From contig JAQVYO010000108.1 of the NCBI GenBank assembly GCA_028708585.1, positions 1 through 5,367 on the forward strand: 5,367 nt of DNA. Direction: 5' to 3'. This DNA comes from Oscillospiraceae bacterium (lineage in GTDB: Bacteria; Bacillota; Clostridia; Oscillospirales; Oscillospiraceae). The stretch's first letter is position 1, and the number at the start of each line of letters is the position of its first letter. Below, one piece after another: positions 5,204-5,367 of the stretch. The position numbers were made by a program, and so were the translations under genes. The notes under the pieces were generated by a model. That model saw nothing but the letters and a program-made list of their open reading frames with translations. It made no database searches and was not told the origin of the DNA.

Positions 5204-5367
5204 ATCATACGCTGCTGCGCCAGACGGCGACTTGGGAAGAAATTCGGGAACTGTGCAGCGACGCCATAAGGTTTGAAACGGCTTCCGTGTGTATTCCGCC
5301 TTCTTTTGTCCGGCGCGCGCGGGATTATGTGGCCGGCAAGATGAAAATCTGTACCGTGGTCGGGTTT
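5173..5367 (+). CDS. deoC: Deoxyribose-phosphate aldolase, 5' part only
   Basis: Class I aldolase that splits 2-deoxy-D-ribose 5-phosphate into glyceraldehyde 3-phosphate and acetaldehyde in deoxynucleoside breakdown. Only the first 65 codons (of a family length near 215-225) are inside the window, ending at an exact codon boundary. The start METKELLRHIDHTLLRQTATWEEI is diagnostic: IDHTLL (10-15) carries the conserved Asp11. LCSDAIRFETASVCIPPSFV (27-46) contains Cys40, the counterpart of E. coli Cys47, and KICTVVGF (58-65) is the conserved third strand. The Schiff-base lysine lies beyond the edge and cannot be checked. The ATG at 5173 is fixed by the consensus ribosome binding site and the family N-terminus, and it produces a 31-bp overlap with the MBL gene. 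Other deo/cdd/pdp genes may follow downstream, out of view. Confidence 0.93.
   Translation, partial: METKELLRHIDHTLLRQTATWEEIRELCSDAIRFETASVCIPPSFVRRARDYVAGKMKICTVVGF

Noticed and set aside
1..5367. Search for CRISPR repeats, insertion sequences, tRNA or rRNA genes and phage or defence genes
   Set aside because: No regularly spaced repeats, transposase-like frames, terminal inverted repeats or tRNA cloverleafs were seen; every long gene is housekeeping or metabolic.

Overview
The window reads as an ordinary housekeeping stretch of a Clostridia (Bacillota) chromosome, probably from the Oscillospiraceae/Ruminococcaceae side. This rests on three things: the gene order glutamate racemase - DUF1934 - arginyl-tRNA synthetase, Gram-positive style Shine-Dalgarno sites and sigma-A type promoters, and moderately high GC coding DNA with AT-rich spacers. 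The taxonomic call is inference from gene content and protein style, not from a marker gene search.

Left half, minus strand (read right to left from about 2880 to 1): murI (glutamate racemase, D-glutamate for peptidoglycan), a small DUF1934/YwiB-type beta-barrel protein, and argS (arginyl-tRNA synthetase), which runs off the left edge lacking roughly its last 70 codons. A near-consensus promoter overlapping the end of murI lets the DUF1934-argS pair be transcribed separately. DUF1934 and argS are only 12 bp apart.

Middle: a roughly 200 bp divergent intergenic region carries a weak murI promoter to the left and a strong TTGACA-17-TATGAT promoter to the right. The right-hand promoter drives a monocistronic type II (Fumble-family) pantothenate kinase, coaW, the first step of CoA synthesis. 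It is closed by a very strong intrinsic terminator whose T-tract is also one arm of a second, AT-only-flanked palindrome.

Right: after a spacer of about 285 bp with some hairpin potential and a predicted extended -10 promoter, an MBL-fold metallohydrolase with a C-terminal winged-helix domain (LACTB2-like layout) overlaps by 31 bp the start of deoC (deoxyribose-phosphate aldolase), which is cut by the right edge. The two are almost certainly one operon, a possible link between the hydrolase and nucleotide/nucleoside breakdown.

No CRISPR array, mobile element, rRNA, tRNA or recognisable defence or novel multi-gene system is visible. The points most worth a second look are the altered class I signature residues in ArgS, the MBL-deoC coupling, and the compound terminator/palindrome and promoter/leader-ORF arrangements around coaW.
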